A DNA stretch of 64,000 nucleotides from positions 48,501-112,500 of the forward strand of contig CAJNDS010002749.1 of assembly GCA_905221605.1 (NCBI GenBank), written 5' to 3'. This DNA is from Symbiodinium natans (lineage: Eukaryota > Sar > Dinophyceae > Suessiales > Symbiodiniaceae). The position numbers and the translations under genes are program-made. Below are positions 37,609-49,164 of this stretch, one piece after another. Within the stretch, counting starts at the first letter, position 1. Every line of letters begins with the position of its first letter. The notes beneath the pieces are model-generated. The model did not search any database, was not told the DNA's origin, and was given only the letters and a program-made list of their open reading frames with translations.

Positions 37609-37675
37609 GGGCCTTGGCTAACTGGCTTGCCGCCGGCTCCTTGCGCGGCAGAGGCTCGGCCTTCACCTGGGCAAC
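37609..37675 (-). CDS. putative exon, unknown gene
   Basis: Minus strand: acceptor GCATTAAG, 22 codons (VAQVKAEPLPRKEPAASQLA...) plus one base, donor C|GTTTCGGG. Confidence 0.45.
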
Positions 37676-39497
37676 CTTAATGCAGTGTTTGGGTTGAGGG
37701 TTTGGGGTTTGGGGTTTGGGCTTTGGGGTTTGGGACTTGGGATTTGGGGCTTCGCCGCTTTGTCTGAAATTCGATTATACAACTGAGGCTGACTGCACTT
37801 AGAACCAGCACATTATCGGGTTAGGGCGTGGGGCGAGTACCACTTCAGGGTCGAGGGGGTATAGCGATGTAGGAAATTCAAGACTCTCGCCTGCACCTGC
37901 AACTTTGCGAAGCCCACCCTCCCAAACCCTCGCACTCCAGCGGACATGGAGCGCTAGGGCTTAAAAGCAAAGGTCGTCGCTGTCTCAAACCCTTTGTAGA
38001 AGTTGTTACTCACTGCAAGATCAACCCAAACCGCAAAGTCCAGAGCCCAACCAATTTTGGCTGAAACACGCTAGGGCTGGGGACTTGTCCCTGCAGCACG
38101 ACGCAGACAGTATATGCCTTGGCCCACGTTTCGGACTTTCTTATCACTTTCTTTTTTTGGGGGCGGGGTGGGGGGGGGTTGGGGGGGGGTGGAGGGCGGG
38201 TTGCCCCAAACCCTGAACCCTAGCGAGGCATCGGCCTTAGGGGAGTACAGGCGAAAGCGGGCGCTCGTTCCCTGTAGACATGTTCACTGCACGTGGCCCT
38301 GGCAGAGGGTGAGGGTGTATATCGCCTCAGAACCAGGATGCTTTAGGGTTTAGGGTTTAGGGTTTAGGGTTTAGGGTTTAGGGTTTAGAAGGGAGCTTTG
38401 ATGTGAAAAGGGGAGTTTAGGATCTGGGTTTGGGACTTCAGGGTGTTCCCCCCCCCCCCCCCCCTCAGCCCACCCAGCCAACCTGTGACCTTGGTCTGGT
38501 TCAGGGTGTTCAGAACTTTTTGTTGCATAGCGAACTGCATAGATATCAACAACAGAACTTGGGGACATCCTTTGGTCCTCATTTTGGGATGCCGGGGGTC
38601 TGCCAGTTTTGGGGGCATTCATTTTTTTGACCTGCAGGACCGAGAAGTCCTAAATCCTAAGTCAAATCCTAATCCTAAATCCCTTTTTTGTAAATCCCAG
38701 ATCTTATAAATCTTAAATCCTTGAAGCCTAAATCCTACTCTAAATCCTAAAGGCCCCCCCCCCCCAGAGGCCCTGAACCCGAAATCTAAAACACCTAAGT
38801 CCTAGACCCTCTCTCTCCTAAGTCCTAAATCTGAACCCTAGATCCTATGTCCTAATCCTAGGTCCTAATCCTCCAGCCCAGAAAGGCCCCTGAACCCTAA
38901 GTCCGAGATGCTAAATCCTATCGCGACAGCTCTGGGGGTCAGGCTTCAGTGCCATTATCCCTGACTCACGTTGCTACCTCCTGCACGAAAAGGAAAGCAT
39001 TCCCACATTCTGCCCTGCTGCCGGCTGCCAGGTGGAATTCCTCCGCTGAGGGTTAGAAGTCAGAGTGACACGGCAAGGCTAAACAAAACAAAAACCGAGG
39101 GGGACAGGGGGAGGGTGTGGATTGCTTCAAAATGAGGCGTGATCCCGGGGGAGTTTTGCCGCCACACACTTTCACACGCAGAAACCGGCCGCCAACTTCC
39201 GCTATGTTCCGTTCGAGGGCGCAGCATAAGTGTAGGGGCTTAGGGCTTAGCAATTACCCTAACCCTACACCTTAATCCCTAAACCCTAAACCCTAAACCC
39301 TAAACCCCAAACCCCAAACACACCCGTGAGCGAGTTTGGCGCAAGCCAACATCTTCAGGGCGACGTGCTACACCCGAAGCCCTGGAAGGGAGAGGGCGCG
39401 GCTCTCCCCAGAAACATCCTCACAAACACAGCTGGTTCTTATGCTCATGCATAGGCGACCCCCTGAAGCCCCAACCCCGTACCCCCCTTAGACAAAC

Positions 39498-39569
39498 CTT
39501 AAAGCCCAGCCGGGGCGGCGAGTACTCCATCCAGCCACCCTTTGCCTCCTGCGCGAAGTGGTGCGTGTC
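39498..39569 (-). CDS. putative exon, unknown gene
   Basis: Minus strand: acceptor TGATCTGAG, exactly 24 codons (DTHHFAQEAKGGWMEYSPPR...), donor AAG|GTTTGT. Aromatic- and His-rich, strongly protein-like. Confidence 0.55.
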
Positions 39570-39786
39570 CTCAGATCAAGGGCCTTTTGGGGTGGGTGTA
39601 AGGCTTTTGCTTGACAACTTCTCAATTTGGGATGCGTGCTGAGTACCTCAAGCCCGAAACCTCAATCCTCCCGTCTTGTGGGATCACCCACCCCCGGAAC
39701 CCTACTTGGAGGTTCATGGCTGCATATAAGTCGGGGTAGAAGTATCCGACATAAGGGAATAAGTATAAGCAACCCACCTGCCCCAA

Positions 39787-39888
39787 AACCCTAAACCCTA
39801 AACCCTAAACCCTAAACCCTAAACCCTAAACCCTAAACCCTAAACCCTAAACCCTAAACCCTAAACCCTAAACCCTAAACCCTAAACC
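39787..39888. repeat. CCCTAAA array
   Basis: Fourteen near-perfect units left of the exon 39888-39985; TTTAGGG-type arrays follow on its right (40001-40255). Confidence 0.95.
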
Positions 39889-39985
39889 CCCCCTTTGCGC
39901 GGCCAAGGTGTCGTTGCGGTAGGCCCAGCCCGGCGCCATCCCACTCTTCGCGGAGCTTAAGCTGCTCGCGCCGCAGATTGCCCAC
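39888..39985 (-). CDS. putative exon with GTTTAGGG donor
   Basis: Minus strand: acceptor ATCCCAAAG, 32 codons plus 2 nt (VGNLRREQLKLREEWDGAGL...), donor GG|GTTTAGGG, the first unit of a long array. A second frame is also open. Confidence 0.5.
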
Positions 39986-40416
39986 CTTTGGGATTTGGGG
40001 TTTAGATAGGGTTTAGGGTTTAGGGTTTAGGGTTTAGGGTTTAGGGTTTGGGGTTTAGGGTTTAGGGTTTAGGGTTTAGGGTTTTGGGGTTTAGGCTTAA
40101 GGGCTTGGGGTTTAGAAGCTTGGGGTTCGGGGTTTAGGCTTGCGGTTTGGGGTTTCGGGTTTAGGGTTTCGGGTTCAGGGCTTGCTTGGGGTTTGGGGCT
40201 TCGGGTTTAGGGTTTGAGGTTTAGGGTTTGGGGACACCAAGCAAGAATTTCGGGGTTTCCGGGTTTCCGGGTTTAGGGGCTGAAAGGCTAGCACTCACGA
40301 GGCCGCACCCTACGGTTTATCTGGAGTTGTTTAGGGTTTAGGGTTTAGGGTTTGGGGTTTAGGGTTTAGGGCTTTATCGGCGACTTGGATTGAGGGCTTC
40401 CGTGTCTTGTCACGAC

Positions 40417-40474
40417 GCGGCGCCTGTCGAAGGCCTGCTGCCAGTACAGGAACCTCAGCTCTTCCACCGGAACG
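40417..40474 (-). CDS. putative exon, unknown gene
   Basis: Minus strand: acceptor AATGTAG, one base, 19 codons (VPVEELRFLYWQQAFDRRR), donor CGC|GTCGTG. The frame stays open past this donor, so the 3' border is uncertain. Confidence 0.5.
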
Positions 40475-40500
40475 CTACATTCCCCTTAGAACCCTCATAA

Positions 40501-40607
40501 AAAAACACAATATGCTTACTATTCCCTTGAGTTTTGTATAAGAAACTTAATTTAAACAAAAAAACAATATGCTTATTATTCCCTTGGGTTTTGTATAAAT
40601 AACATCA
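40501..40607. repeat. 57-bp direct duplication
   Basis: Two copies containing CAATATGCTTACTATTCCCT / CAATATGCTTATTATTCCCT and GTTTTGTATAA, in AT-rich sequence. Confidence 0.85.
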
Positions 40608-40642
40608 TTCCTCAGGGGGGTTATAGAAAGTCCCGGCCGCAG

Positions 40643-40948
40643 CCTACACCAAACTTCGAGGTTCACCCTGGAGTTCGACCTTGGACAACCGACATGTACC
40701 CAACTAAGACAGGGTTTAGGGTTTAGGGTTTAGGGTTTAGGGTTTAGGGTTTAGGGGCTCACTCAACCCTTATTCAAGGCGTACTGGGGTGCGGGAAGAA
40801 ACAGCCCAAGCCCCTAAACCTGAATTAGAACTTCCGAGCCCTGAACCCTAAACCCTAACAGACCGCATCAAAAAAAGGCCCCGGTCCTGCCAAGGCGCAT
40901 GGACTTGCTGGGGTCCCAGAGACTGACCTGCCCATCAAGTTCCACTAG
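40643..40948 (+). CDS. two in-phase exons ending in a stop
   Basis: Exon 40643-40695 (acceptor CGGCCGCAG; two bases then YTKLRGSPWSSTLDNRH; donor CAT|GTACCC) joins in phase to exon 40895-40948 (acceptor CTGCCAAG; AHGLAGVPETDLPIKFH, then TAG). The 199-nt intron contains a TTTAGGG array (40711-40757) and then CCCTAAA units. It is the 3' end of an unidentified gene. Confidence 0.5.
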
Positions 40949-41318
40949 CTTCCTGGGAAAACCAAGTAGTCCCAGGCTGTCTCAAGCGGCAAGCCATCAT
41001 AACCTATTCCTTTATGGTTCGACCTAAACAAACTTCATGCGTTTTTCATTCCACTTTAGGGCTTGAACTGTCTTTGGGTGGGCGGCCTTGTGGGGAGTTG
41101 TGGGTGTGCTTTTGTTTGGGGCCTCCAGCCACCAGAGAATGAGTCTGGGATCAGGGCTTGATGAGAATTTAGCAGGCAGAGTTGAGAGAACATCGTACCC
41201 AACTGCGGTCTCGCAACCCAATGGCTTGAGCTGCAGCACCTCCCCCAAAGCCCCAAACGGGAAAAACACCCGAAACCCTAAACCCTAAGCCCTAAACCCG
41301 AAGCGCTAAACCCTAAAC

Positions 41319-41397
41319 CCCAAGACGCTGCTCCCATACATGCGGCCTTTCCCTGGATCACTTCCTCCGGCCGCTCTTCGAAGGTCGTGTTCAGCTC
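41319..41397 (-). CDS. putative exon with GTTTAGGG donor
   Basis: Minus strand: acceptor CCCTAACAG, 26 codons plus one base (ELNTTFEERPEEVIQGKAAC...), donor G|GTTTAGGG. Confidence 0.55.
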
Positions 41398-41662
41398 CTG
41401 TTAGGGTTTAGGGTTTTAGTGTTAGGGTTAGATTTTAGTGAGTTTAGGGTTTTGGGTTCGGGTCTAGGGCCTAGGTTTTAGTGGTTTAGGGTTGAGGGTG
41501 TAGGGTTTAGGGTTCCGGGCTCAGGCCCCCCCTTCACCCGGGAGAAATGTCCCCCAAAAATCTTCCCCAAAGCTGAGGGATGAAACTTTGGGTTTTTGCC
41601 TTTTGCCACCTTGAGGGTGAGGGGGTAGTTACACGAGGGGTAAACAGTATGATAGCTATACT

Positions 41663-41792
41663 TATGTATATATATATATATATAACCTTATTAATATATA
41701 TATATATATATATATATGTATTTATTTATTTATGTATTTATTTATTAACCTTAATAAGGTTATATATATATATATATATATCTATATATAAC
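41663..41792. repeat. (TA)n microsatellite
   Basis: Long TA runs with an internal ATTTATTTATTT stretch and an AACCTTAATAAGGTT stem that can extrude. Confidence 0.9.
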
Positions 41793-42141
41793 CTTATTTG
41801 GGTTACTTTTAGGCCTACTTCAAGCTACCCTGTAGAACCTGGAAACTGCTTCATGCCAGGACTCAGCACCCTTGCAGAGGCTTCATACAGGGCTCAGCCC
41901 ATGCATGGCATGCATCCGGGCTAAACCCTAAACCCTAAACCCTAACCCCTAAACCCTAAACCCCTAAACCCTAAACCCCAAACCTTTCAGCATGACCCAG
42001 AAACTTGGAACATCCTTATCCCCATACCCCAGAAGGTACCCCAAAGCGAATCCCGGCTCTAATCGTCCTTAAACCATGCTCAAGCTTTCTGGAGTTTACT
42101 GTATTTATCAGTACCCATGATCCCCCAACTACGGGGGGAAA

Positions 42142-42235
42142 TCATGGTGTGTCCTGCTTCACGAAGCCGCTAAACTTCACCTTCAAGGTGTTGGGCACCT
42201 CCTCCTCAGCAAAGAAGCCTTGGTTGCTGGGCCCT
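42142..42235 (-). CDS. putative terminal exon
   Basis: Minus strand: acceptor AAAACAG, one base, 30 codons (GPSNQGFFAEEEVPNTLKVK...), then TGA at 42144-42142. It is the C-terminal end of an unidentified gene. Confidence 0.55.
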
Positions 42236-42250
42236 CTGTTTTCTTAGTGT

Positions 42251-42330
42251 AGGGGTTTAGGGGTTTAGGGGTTTGGGGGTTTAGGGGTTTAGGGGTTTAG
42301 GGGTTTGGGGGTTTAGGGGTTTAGGGGTTT
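42251..42330. repeat. TTTAGGGG (8-bp) variant array
   Basis: Tandem eight-base units TTTAGGGG interspersed with TTTGGGGG, longer by one base than the usual heptamer. Confidence 0.9.
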
Positions 42331-42670
42331 AGGGTTTGAGGTTCAGGGTTTGAAGACTATGCTGAATGTATTAAAATCATTACTCTGAACCCCTTTAGTA
42401 TTCTCATCAGTAGTACTATTCACAAGATCAAAAGATGTGTGTATTCGTATCATCGTTAACGAAACAACCAGCATCAGCTTCCAGCAGGCTGTCATTGAAG
42501 CTGGTTCCCGTGCTTTCTTTCGGGCCCAGGGTTTGGTTTGAGAGGCTGGCAAAACTTTGGTTTTTGATTTTCTGCGGGGGGGGGGGGGGGCCTTCACAAT
42601 CTTTTTGCACAACTAACCCTAACCCTAAACCCTAAACCCTAAGCCCCCAAACAGACCCAAAAACCCAAAC

Positions 42671-42781
42671 CCGGAGTCTCGCCCCGCAGCTGTCGTCGCG
42701 GACGTGACCCTCTAGAATGGTGCAGCGCACATCGGCAGTCTGCCAGTCTGTTCCGACCGCTTCGATCCAGCCGTCGTTGGC
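42671..42781 (-). CDS. putative exon, unknown gene
   Basis: Minus strand: acceptor CCTTCCACAG, exactly 37 codons (ANDGWIEAVGTDWQTADVRC...), donor GG|GTTTGGG. One of the clearest exons in the window. Its phase does not match the terminal exon 42142-42235 directly. Confidence 0.6.
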
Positions 42782-42953
42782 CTGTGGAAGGAGGGTTTAG
42801 GGTTTGGGGTTCAGGGTTTAGGGCTTGGGGTTTCGGGTTTCGGGTTTAGGGTCAGGCCTTAGGGTGTTGGGGAGCCTTCGGCTACTTCAAGGGTAAGGAG
42901 TGAAACCCTACAACAACTTGGGGCGATGTTTGGGCTTGGAGATTACTTTGCCA

Positions 42954-43075
42954 TACTTGGAGTTTCATGGGTACTTGCACGCAGGGCTGTACCCTAAATC
43001 AGGATAGAACTATAGTTACCATACTTCTAACCCTACTAAAAAAAGTATAAAAAAGTACCCATGAACCTCCAGGTG
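42954..43075. mobile_element. MITE-like element, copy C
   Basis: Inverted ends TACTTGGAGTTTCATGGGTA (42954-42973, matching on to 42976) and AAGTACCCATGAACCTCC (43053-43070). The interior holds TATAGTTACCATACTTCTA. Single arms of the family lie at 1649-1672, 39702-39719, 48527-48544 and 59060-59084. Confidence 0.8.
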
Positions 43076-43161
43076 CACTCAAGCCCTAAACACTAAACCC
43101 TAAACCCTAAACCCTAAACCCTAAACCGTAAACCGTAAACCGTAAACCGTAAACCGCAAAG

Positions 43162-43517
43162 TGCGGCGCGGCTTCCTACACCACCTTCCTCCTACTGCCA
43201 AGTCTCCGCGGAGATTTTTGGTTTCGTTCTTTACTCGCTATCACCTTGCTCGGCTTAGGGCTTCCACGCCACAACCCTACACTCCAAACCATAACTCAAC
43301 ATTAAACCCTAAACCCTTTTTGCCTCAGGGTTTAGGGTTTAGGGTTATACCCTAAACCCTAAACTCTGAACCCGAAACCCCAAACCCTCAACTCCTAAAC
43401 CCCTAAACCCTAGACTCGGGCTTTCGTTTATGTTAGTCACCCGAAACCCTAAACCCTAAACCCTAAGCCCTAAACCCTCAACCCCGCAGCCTTGGCAAAG
43501 TGGCGGGCATCGCTGCG
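43162..43517 (+). CDS. two in-phase exons, hydrophobic protein
   Basis: Exon 43162-43252 (acceptor CCGCAAAG; 30 codons, CGAASYTTFLLLPSLRGDFW...) ends G|GCTTAGGG. Exon 43490-43517 (acceptor CCCCGCAG) supplies two bases completing an Ala codon, then LAKWRASL, donor CG|GTACCT. The hydrophobic stretch FRSLLAITLL suggests a membrane segment. The intron holds both CCCTAAA and TTTAGGG blocks. Confidence 0.5.
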
Positions 43518-43641
43518 GTACCTTCAGGCTATGGGGGGGTGGGGTGGTCGGGGCTTGGCATATGGGTTGGTCTCCAAACGAGGTTTAGGGTTTAGGTTGT
43601 TTTTTTTTGCCACCCGCCTAGCTGATGCAGGTTTAGGGTTT

Positions 43642-43800
43642 AGGGTCTAAGGGTCTAAGGGTCTAAGGGTTTAAGGGTTTAAGGGTTTAAGGGTTTCAGG
43701 GTTTGAGGGTTTAAGGGTTTAAGGGTTTAAGGGTTTAAGGGTTTAAGGGTTTAACGGTTTAAGGGTTTAAGGGTTTAGGGTTTAGGGTCTAAGGGTTTTA
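43642..43800. repeat. GGGTTTAA (8-bp) variant array
   Basis: About twenty eight-base units derived from the telomere motif by one inserted A. Confidence 0.9.
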
Positions 43801-43857
43801 GGGGGTTTAAGGGTTTCCTTTGTAGGTCCATATATACTCCGGCACCTGATAAGAAGA

Positions 43858-43865
43858 CCCCCCCC

Positions 43866-43900
<35 letters not shown>
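43858..43900. repeat. C9-A34 compound homopolymer
   Basis: Nine C directly followed by 34 A. A similar junction (C22-A19) occurs at 56702-56742. Confidence 0.95.
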
Positions 43901-43903
<3 letters not shown>

Positions 43904-44654
43904 AATTCCATACAGAACTTCCTGAAGAGTGCTTAGGATTCGGGGTCAGGATTTAGGATGTAGGGTTTAAGGTTTAGGGGCTAGGGTTTAGGGTCTAGGG
44001 GGTAGAAGGCCTACCTTAAATTGAGCCCTGAAACCTCTAAGCACCTATATCGCCCTGAAGCCGACATCACAACAGCCCTCACCGCCTGTGTTTAGGGTTT
44101 CGGCTTTAGGCTTTAGGCCTTAGGTTTAAGGGTGTAGGGTACCCTGATTTCTTGACCCTGACGCCTTTTCAACCACAGATCTCTCCGACGTGCCGGGTTG
44201 CTGCACCCTTGAAGAGGCTTCACACAGGGTAAGCCCCACCCCCTCATCCAACCCTAATTGTTCAACCCAGGCTCTCTGCTCCAAGTAAGCTGGGTGCCCT
44301 AAACCCTTGTCAACCGGGGAGTACCCTTGGTCTTTGCAGAGGGACTGCTATGCAATTTCCCCTCCAGGCGCCCGAAGTCTCTATGTTGAACCTGGCAAGC
44401 GCTTCATGCCAGGACTCGGGCCCTTTTTGAATCCAGGACTCTGGCAGATTTGCTGGGGCTCGGACGGATTCCCCAAAACTCTTTGGCTTCAGGGCCCTCT
44501 GAGGTATCCCCTAACCCTAAAGAGGAGCAGTGGGTCCCCCCCCCCCCCTACCGGAGCCCGATAACTATCTTTGTAGGGAAACGATTCTAGACTGCCATGC
44601 TACAGGTAGAATTGCACAAGCCCAACCAGGTGAAATTCATCGAACATCTCTGAC

Positions 44655-44780
44655 TCTCTCTCTCTCTCTCTCTCTGCCTCTCCCTGTCACTCTCTCTCTC
44701 TCTCTCTCTGTTTTCTCTCTCTCTCTCTCTCTCTGACTCACTCTTTCACTCACTCATTCTCTCTCCCTCTCTCTCTCACA
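44655..44780. repeat. (TC)n microsatellite
   Basis: Interrupted CT-repeat tract; a second one lies at 57441-57489. Confidence 0.95.
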
Positions 44781-44865
44781 CTACCTCAAATCCCTAAACC
44801 ATAAACCCTAACCCTAAACCCTAAACCCTGAACCCTAAACCCTCAACCCTAAACCCGCATCCAAG

Positions 44866-44955
44866 CCACGCCCAGCCAGGGTTGTTGCCAGCCCTCGCTC
44901 CGGGGAGGCTGCCAGCGTCGCAGACAGCCCAGCGCTTCAAACTCCGCTGCCTTGA
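44866..44955 (+). CDS. possible terminal exon
   Basis: Acceptor GCATCCAAG, 29 codons (PRPARVVASPRSGEAASVAD...) and TGA. A second frame is also open, so the call is weak. Confidence 0.3.
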   Translation, partial: PRPARVVASPRSGEAASVADSPALQTPLP

Positions 44956-45389
44956 CAACATCTCGGGGGGGTTTTAGGGGGAGTGAGGGTTTGGGGCTTG
45001 GGGTTTAGGGTTTAGGGTTTAGGGTTGCAGGGTTTAGGGTTTCGAGTTTAGGGAAGGTGTCGGGGTTAGTGTTTCTTGTTCTTTTCGGGTTTTGGGGCTT
45101 TGTTTAGGGGTTTTATAGGGTTTGGGGTCTAGGGTTTTAGGGCCTCGGGGTTTCAGGGTTTGGGGTCTAGGGTTTCAGGGCTTAGGCCGTCTTAAGGTTT
45201 AGGTGGTTTCAGGATTTCGGGGCTGGGGCCGTGGGATTTTCAGGGCTTGGGGTTCAGGGTTTCAAAAGAACTCTTGTCCTCAGACTTTGCACCTCATGGT
45301 ACCTCAGTAGCTATATGAATAAGGGTACTCTCCTAGGTGTTGGCAACTGCATAAAGGGAACCTCGAACCCAAAAACCAAAGGCAACAAG

Positions 45390-45808
45390 GCAGCATGGGC
45401 TGCACACAGCACCTGCGCCGGGCTAACCTTGCAAGGGCCGTCGGCCCCTGCAGCAGTGGCGACTGGCCAGGACTTCACGTCTGTTTACGGCTTACAGTTT
45501 AGGGCTTTAGAGCTTTAGAGCTTTAGAGCTTTCCTCACACCTTGTGCATCCAGACAGATTGCTGAGCCCCAAACCACCCAAAAACACCAAACAGGTCTAC
45601 AGGGTCCAGAGTCGTCGGCGGGAGGGCTCTCCTACACCCTGAAACCTGAAACCTTAAAAACTAAACCCTAAACACTCATCCGGAGATGCGCCGGTTTTCA
45701 AGCTCTGACAACTTTAGTGACTCGGTCCCTTACCTAACCTGGAGGCTGCACAGCCGTTTTTGTGCGTTGGGCCAACGGTGCAGTTCAGGGTGTTCAGGGT
45801 TTAGGGAG
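45390..45808 (+). CDS. two in-phase exons, unknown gene
   Basis: Exon 45390-45482 (acceptor GGCAACAAG; 31 codons, AAWAAHSTCAGLTLQGPSAP...; donor TCT|GTTTAC) and exon 45686-45808 (acceptor CATCCGGAG; 41 codons, MRRFSSSDNFSDSVPYLTWR...; donor GAG|GTAAAC) are both phase 0. The second could also be a first exon, since it starts with ATG. Its last codons read through telomere-like sequence. Confidence 0.45.
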
Positions 45809-46210
45809 GTAAACTTTCCTAAACCCCACTTGGCGGCTCTCGGATGAGGAAAAAGTCAACCCATGACAAGCGTAAAAAAAAACCATGAACCGCGTTGGCC
45901 GCGGCACCAGTAGATGAAGTATGCCTGGTTGGGGCTCCAGAAACTCGCCCGGCCCTGTATCTCTTGGTCCGGGCGCTCGGAGTAGTATCCTTGGTTTTGG
46001 GGAGGCGTACTTAAGGCTTCGCATATATATATATAGAGAGAGAGAGAGCGCGTCAAGGACCGGATCAAGAAGATTCAGGGTTTAGGGTGTAGGGTTTAGG
46101 GTTTAGGGCACTCAGAGCTAACAAGCCCCTTTCTTCCTCGGACTCTTGCAGCTGGACTTGCTGACTGCCCAAAGCCTTCACTCCTAAACCCGAAGCTTTC
46201 AACCCTAACC

Positions 46211-46319
46211 TTGGGGACCGAATGAACCCTAACATTGGGGGGTTCTATACCCTATACTACTATACTTCCTATTAAGGTATAGGAACCATAAACCCTTCGA
46301 GGGTTCATTTCGTCCCCAA
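46211..46319. mobile_element. MITE-like element, second family
   Basis: Ends TTGGGGACCGAATGAACCCT (46211-46230) and AGGGTTCATTTCGTCCCCAA (46300-46319) are near-perfect inverted repeats. Inside, GGTTCTATACC and GGTATAGGAACC form a second stem. Total 109 bp. Confidence 0.8.
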
Positions 46320-49000
46320 AAAAGCCCCAACAGCACAAAGCACGTGTCCGTTAAGCTCTGGCTTGCGAAAGCCGCCAATGGTGACCTGTCGGGACGTTTC
46401 GGGTTCAGGGTTTTCTTGCCGCCTGCCTAGCTGACACCTTGATAGGTCTTACTCGCCTGTCTGTGATCTCTTCCGTCTTGAAGCTTTGGAATTTGGGCTG
46501 TTGGGGGTGTCCCCCAAATAAGCAGTGCTCCAAGCAACCCCCAGTTCCGCACACGCATATGCATTCCCACAATTTAGGGTTTAGGGTTTAGGCTTAGTAC
46601 GGTAAGGCGTTCACGACTATCCTGCCAACTTTCATGATTGGTAAAGTGATCTGCTTAGCCTGGACCCCTTACAACAAGGCAGCCAGCAAAGTGAGAAACC
46701 CAAACATAGATCCCAGAACAACCCTCAGCTTTTTTTGACCGTACTCTCTCAATCCCAAAACCTTATAATCCTCAACCCTGCAAACCCTGCAAATTCTAAA
46801 GACCCTCACCTTAGCAACCCTCTAACCCTATGGCCCTATGATCGGACAAGCTTGCTGCGACTCCTAGGGTTGAGGGGTTTAGGGGTTTAGGGCCTGCCAA
46901 AGTCAATTGCATCCTGGCCTATGGTTCAGCCGGGCAAACGACTGCAAGAGTTTCTGCTCAATTGTCACCAACTAGCTCAGACTCTCTCTACTCTATCCTC
47001 TGAACCCTGAACCCTAAACCCCAAACCAAAAAACGAACCGCAAAAACCCAAACCCCAAGAAAACATGGCCTTGAGCGCTGGCGGCCCCTGGTGCCTCGGC
47101 GGCGCCTGGGGCTCTGCGGGGCGCATGGCGCCCAGCCGCGCCACCGCCGCTGCCGGCGGCGCCGCCGGCGGCGGTGGGGGGGGCGGCGGCGGCCCTGGAG
47201 GCGCCATGGGCCTGGGAGGCGTGGGGTTTGGGGGTGTGTTTGGGGGTGTGTTTGGGGACTTGGGGCTCGGGGTTCGGGGTTCGAATGTTTCTTCTTTTGG
47301 GTTTTGGGCTTTCGGGGCTTGGGGCTCCAGGTTTAGGATGGTTTGCGGTTTGGGGTGTTGTTTGCCCTGCCCCCACCGCCTAGCAATGCTCCGCGTGGCA
47401 GAGCTTCGGGGTTGCATTTTGGGGCTGAAGGGTCTAGGGTTTAGGGTTTAGGGTCTAGGGTTCAGGGTTTAGGGCTGGAGGGTGTACTTGAATGTTCATG
47501 ACACATAAGTCTACCCAAACTAGAAGTTACGGCAAAAGTTACCCTACGTACTACTTCTTTCCATGCAAAAGAAGCTAAGCTCTCTTCAGCAAAGACCCAC
47601 CACGGCCCCGTTCAACCACCCAGAGCCCTAAAACCCCAAACGCTATACCCGAAACCTCAAAACCCCAAGAGGTACAAGCAGGGACCGCTAGAAGGGACCC
47701 TTAATCTTATTCCCCTCTGTAACCCCTATATGTGTATATATACCTCATATAGTCCCTATACAGCTAAGTAGCCCCCAAGCCCCAAGCCCCAAACCCTAAA
47801 CCCCAGACCCTTGCGAATCCCAACCCCCACCCCCCTCCCTGCCCAACAAAAGAAAGCGGCCGGAGGTGTTGCGGTGGCCGCTGCCACACCGGCTGCGGCT
47901 GCGCATATGCTGGGGCCGGCTGCCTCCGCTGCTTTGGGTTTAGGGTTTCGGGTTCAGGGTTCGGGGTTCAGGACAGGCGGGCCCAAACCAGAACCAACCC
48001 CCCGCAGCCAAGGGGCCTATGCATTTAGAGCACAAGACCCCCGACATCTACTACAGGGATGTGTTTGGAGGTTAGGGGATCTCAAGTTGCTGAGACTGTG
48101 ACTGCTTCTTTTGGCCCTGTCTCCGAACGACGACCTCAAACCCTACGACTCACGCGTTGCGGAGGCTTCAGTCCCCAGCAGTTCTGGTTCAGGCTCTGGA
48201 ACTGGTTCTGGTTCTGGCGGGGCCCACCATCCCGAGGGAAGGTGTTAAGGCTTCAGGCTTGAGGCTTTAGCGGGTTGCGCTGAAAAGCTGCTCCTTCTGT
48301 GGGAGTGGGATTGAGGGCGGAGAAGAGGGTTTCAGGCGCCATCGGAACCTAAACTGGACCTGCAGATCATGACTCAGGGGGGGGGGGGTTAGGGTTTAGA
48401 GTTTAGGGTTTAGGGTTTAGCGTTTAGGGTTTAGTGTTTAGGGTTAATTGCCCTGTTCAGAACTTCTTATCTTGTGTTCCTTATCGTTGAGGTCTTTTGG
48501 CCACCTGGCGTTTGAGGCTTAGGGCTTATGTGGAGGTTCATAGGTTAGCATACTTATAACCCTACTTCTTACGAAATCCAAAACCCAAAACCCAAAACAC
48601 TAAACCCCACAACCTAACCCAAGGTTGAGGGCGTGTTGAGGGCGTCTGACATGTGGGTTTATAAGGTGTCTCAAAAACAAACCGGCAAACCTGAACCCCT
48701 GAGTTCCTCAGCCTCTGACAGCCCCAACCCCTAAAACTGTAGGGTTCTTAAGGGAGTTTAGGGCTTATGTAGGGCTTAGGGTTTCGGGTTTAGTGTTGAC
48801 GGTTTAGAGTAAGGGAGAGGGGTTCAAGGGGGGTATGCACCCCAAGGTGCCCTAATACTCCCCCCCCCCCCCCCCCGAACCCCCCACCCTGAAGAACCCT
48901 AGAATGAACTCCCCGCAGCCCTGAAAACCCTAAACCCCTTTTACCCCTGGACTGAAGGCCAAAACCCTAAACCCGAAAAAATCCTGAACCCTAAAACCTA
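46320..49000. other. mosaic without a supported gene
   Basis: Contains a GC-rich Ala/Gly-coding-like patch at 47065-47220, open on both strands, another at 47850-47930, and short telomere-like blocks. I could not define splice borders. Confidence 0.4.
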
Positions 49001-49008
49001 AACCCTAC

Positions 49009-49079
49009 ATGGCCTCGGGGCAGGCGATTCCACCTTGGGCTTCTTCACCAGGCCCATCATCTCCTGGATCTCCTTGATT
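49009..49079 (-). CDS. putative exon, unknown gene
   Basis: Minus strand: acceptor CACCCGAG, one base, 23 codons (IKEIQEMMGLVKKPKVESPA...), one base, donor T|GTAGGG. Confidence 0.55.
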
Positions 49080-49164
49080 CTCGGGTGAGGGTTTAAGGGG
49101 TTCAGGGGTTTAGGGTTTAGGGGCTTAGGGTTTAGGGGCTTAGGGGTTTAGGGGTTTAGGGGTA

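Noticed and set aside
47065-47451. Gly/Ala-rich ORF and its Pro-rich antisense ORF
   Set aside because: GC-skewed low-complexity sequence is open in several frames on both strands; no frame is preferred.
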